Source of the DNA: Blastomussa wellsi | Lineage: Eukaryota; Cnidaria; Anthozoa; Scleractinia; Plerogyridae | Length of the DNA stretch: 64,000 bases | Direction of reading: 5' to 3' | NCBI GenBank assembly: GCA_947652115.1 | Contig: OX393561.1 | Coordinates: 2,345,719 to 2,409,718, forward strand | Part shown: one piece after another, positions 62,905 to 64,000 of the stretch | How positions within the stretch are numbered: position 1 is the first letter of the stretch | Layout of the letters: each line of letters opens with the position of its first letter | Notes under the pieces: generated by a model | Database searches by the model: none | Seen by the model: only the letters and a program-made list of their open reading frames with translations | Told to the model about the DNA's origin: nothing | Translations under genes and position numbers: made by a program

Positions 62905-63345
62905 AATACAACATTCAATCATGCAATGCTATACATGCCCAAGAGCATTACAACATTCCCAAACACTCTGCGTTGTTCTCGATACGACTACGATATGTCA
63001 TAAGTTACAATACAACGTCTTAAATCGCAATACAACATGTTCACATACATCGTACAACATGTGACAACTGACTTTACAACATGTTGCCGATGAATACTGT
63101 TCTTGATTGACTTTTCAACCTTGTATCATCACGAAGCGAACGCCACGTCTCTGTTTACGTTACAACATGCCAACGGGCTCGATCGATGAACTTCACAAGA
63201 TTTTTCCAAACGCGACTTTATGCTGCATGTAACGATCGGGTTACAACATAGGTTTACAACATGCCACGACATGGGTTTACAACATGGGTTTACAACACGT
63301 CACGATCGGGTTTACAACATGCCACGATAGGGTTTACAACATCCG
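62905..63345. promoter_or_regulatory. Array of TACAACATG motifs upstream of the HTH gene
   Basis: The core ACAACAT occurs about 11 times in 440 bp (near 62909, 62949, 63031, 63052, 63074, 63160, 63242, 63255, 63274, 63315, 63336) plus variants (ACAACGT near 63012, ACAACAC near 63291), nearly all in the same orientation and usually preceded by TT or T. Spacing is irregular (roughly 13-85 bp), unlike a simple tandem repeat. The last third also repeats CCACGATCGGGTTTACAAC-like text. It ends about 105 bp before the ATG at 63451. Confidence 0.6.
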
Positions 63346-63450
63346 TCAAACTCAATCGATAATCAATCGATTATGAACTCTTAAAATGTTAACCGCTGAC
63401 CCGGTTATTTCGCTGTCCAGCGCCAGGTCCTGCGCGGTCTGCCAACAATC

Positions 63451-63859
63451 ATGGCTGACAACATTGCTCGTATCCTATCGGTGGTGCAGGATACGATAGA
63501 AAGGCTCGACAATTTTCAAGGCCCTGACGACTGTAGCAGTTTAGTTCTCCGTTTGGAGTATTTGAACAGATCCATTGTGAACAACGCGGAACTTCCGGGG
63601 TCGTTTGTATCGTACATTGGTGTGGCAATTAACCACCTGAAGGAAGCAGACACATTAGCCGCTCATGATCAACCTAACAATTGTAGTGGTTCGAAAATTT
63701 ACAGTGGTAACCCAGGACGTCCTTACTTCGATATAAAGGAAGAACAGCTGGTTTGTCTTGTTGAAAGTGGATTTAATGTTCCACAGATTGGCCAGTTGCT
63801 GGGGGTGTCAACAAGGACAGTAGAGAGAAGGATGTCTCGTTTTGGTATCAGCATTACAG
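63451..63859 (+). CDS. HTH protein, first exon; probably integrase-core (transposon-derived) family
   Basis: One 409-nt exon ending in a GTAAGA donor (phase 1); the gene continues beyond the window. The N-terminal ~80 residues are helical. Residues about 88-136 read NPGRPYFDIKEEQLVCLVES, then SGFNVPQIGQLLGVSTRTVE and RRMSRFGISIT, a clear resolvase-like helix-turn-helix. I recall this GRPxFDI...LLGVSxxTVxRRM layout at the N terminus of animal proteins that carry an rve-type integrase core further on; that core would be outside this window, so the assignment is inference. Divergent from the amidohydrolase gene, with the TACAACATG array between them. Confidence 0.6.
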
Positions 63860-64000
63860 GTAAGAAATAAAGTGACATCATTATTTCAAGTTTTACTCTG
63901 TAACCATAACTTAAAAAAAATCATTACAGTTTAATTATTTTTTCATACCTGAGGAAAACACACAAGCTTGTAAGTAATGTTGCCTACCATATCGTTGTCT

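Overview
The window looks like animal nuclear DNA, most likely from an anthozoan cnidarian and probably a stony coral. This is inferred from GT/AG introns of 0.1 to 4 kb, tRNA-derived SINEs of a type common in cnidarians, two kinds of Penelope-like retroelement (PLE), many short inverted-repeat elements (MITEs), and proteins that match animal families. A run of 200 N at 17939-18138 marks a scaffold gap. I found no operon, CRISPR array or prokaryotic feature.

Layout. 1-1361 (minus): first two exons of isovaleryl-CoA dehydrogenase (IVD), running off the left edge. 1440-6943 (plus): a seven-exon UBXN8-like ER-membrane UBX protein, head to head with IVD across a 78-bp gap. 8579-10703: a decayed Naiad-like PLE with reverse transcriptase, GIY-YIG endonuclease and an intact-looking hammerhead ribozyme. 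11110-16160: intergenic DNA full of MITEs and a LINE scrap. 16177-19906: a Poseidon/Penelope-type PLE in an inverted arrangement, containing the assembly gap. 21288-24470 (plus): a four-exon cytosolic sulfotransferase. 28968-43247 (plus): a six-exon gene for a long repeat protein ending in an EPLIN/LIMD2-type LIM domain. 46013-52184 (plus): a four-exon gene for an unrecognised secreted protein with acidic, poly-Arg, Gly-rich and extreme Cys/His-rich blocks. 50878-56524: three tRNA-Ser(GCT) genes, two of them in a segmental duplication. 56968-62610 (minus): a five-exon amidohydrolase of a mostly bacterial type. 63451 to the edge (plus): the first exon of a helix-turn-helix protein, probably integrase-related, preceded by an array of TACAACATG motifs.

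The genes do not form one pathway. They are ordinary neighbours on an animal chromosome, split up by repeats. Splice models were built by hand: every junction listed uses GT/AG and keeps reading phase, and complete models run from ATG to stop without a frameshift. The most novel items are the secreted Cys/His-rich protein, the nine-repeat LIM protein with a triplicated splice acceptor, and the three PLE families carrying hammerhead ribozymes.
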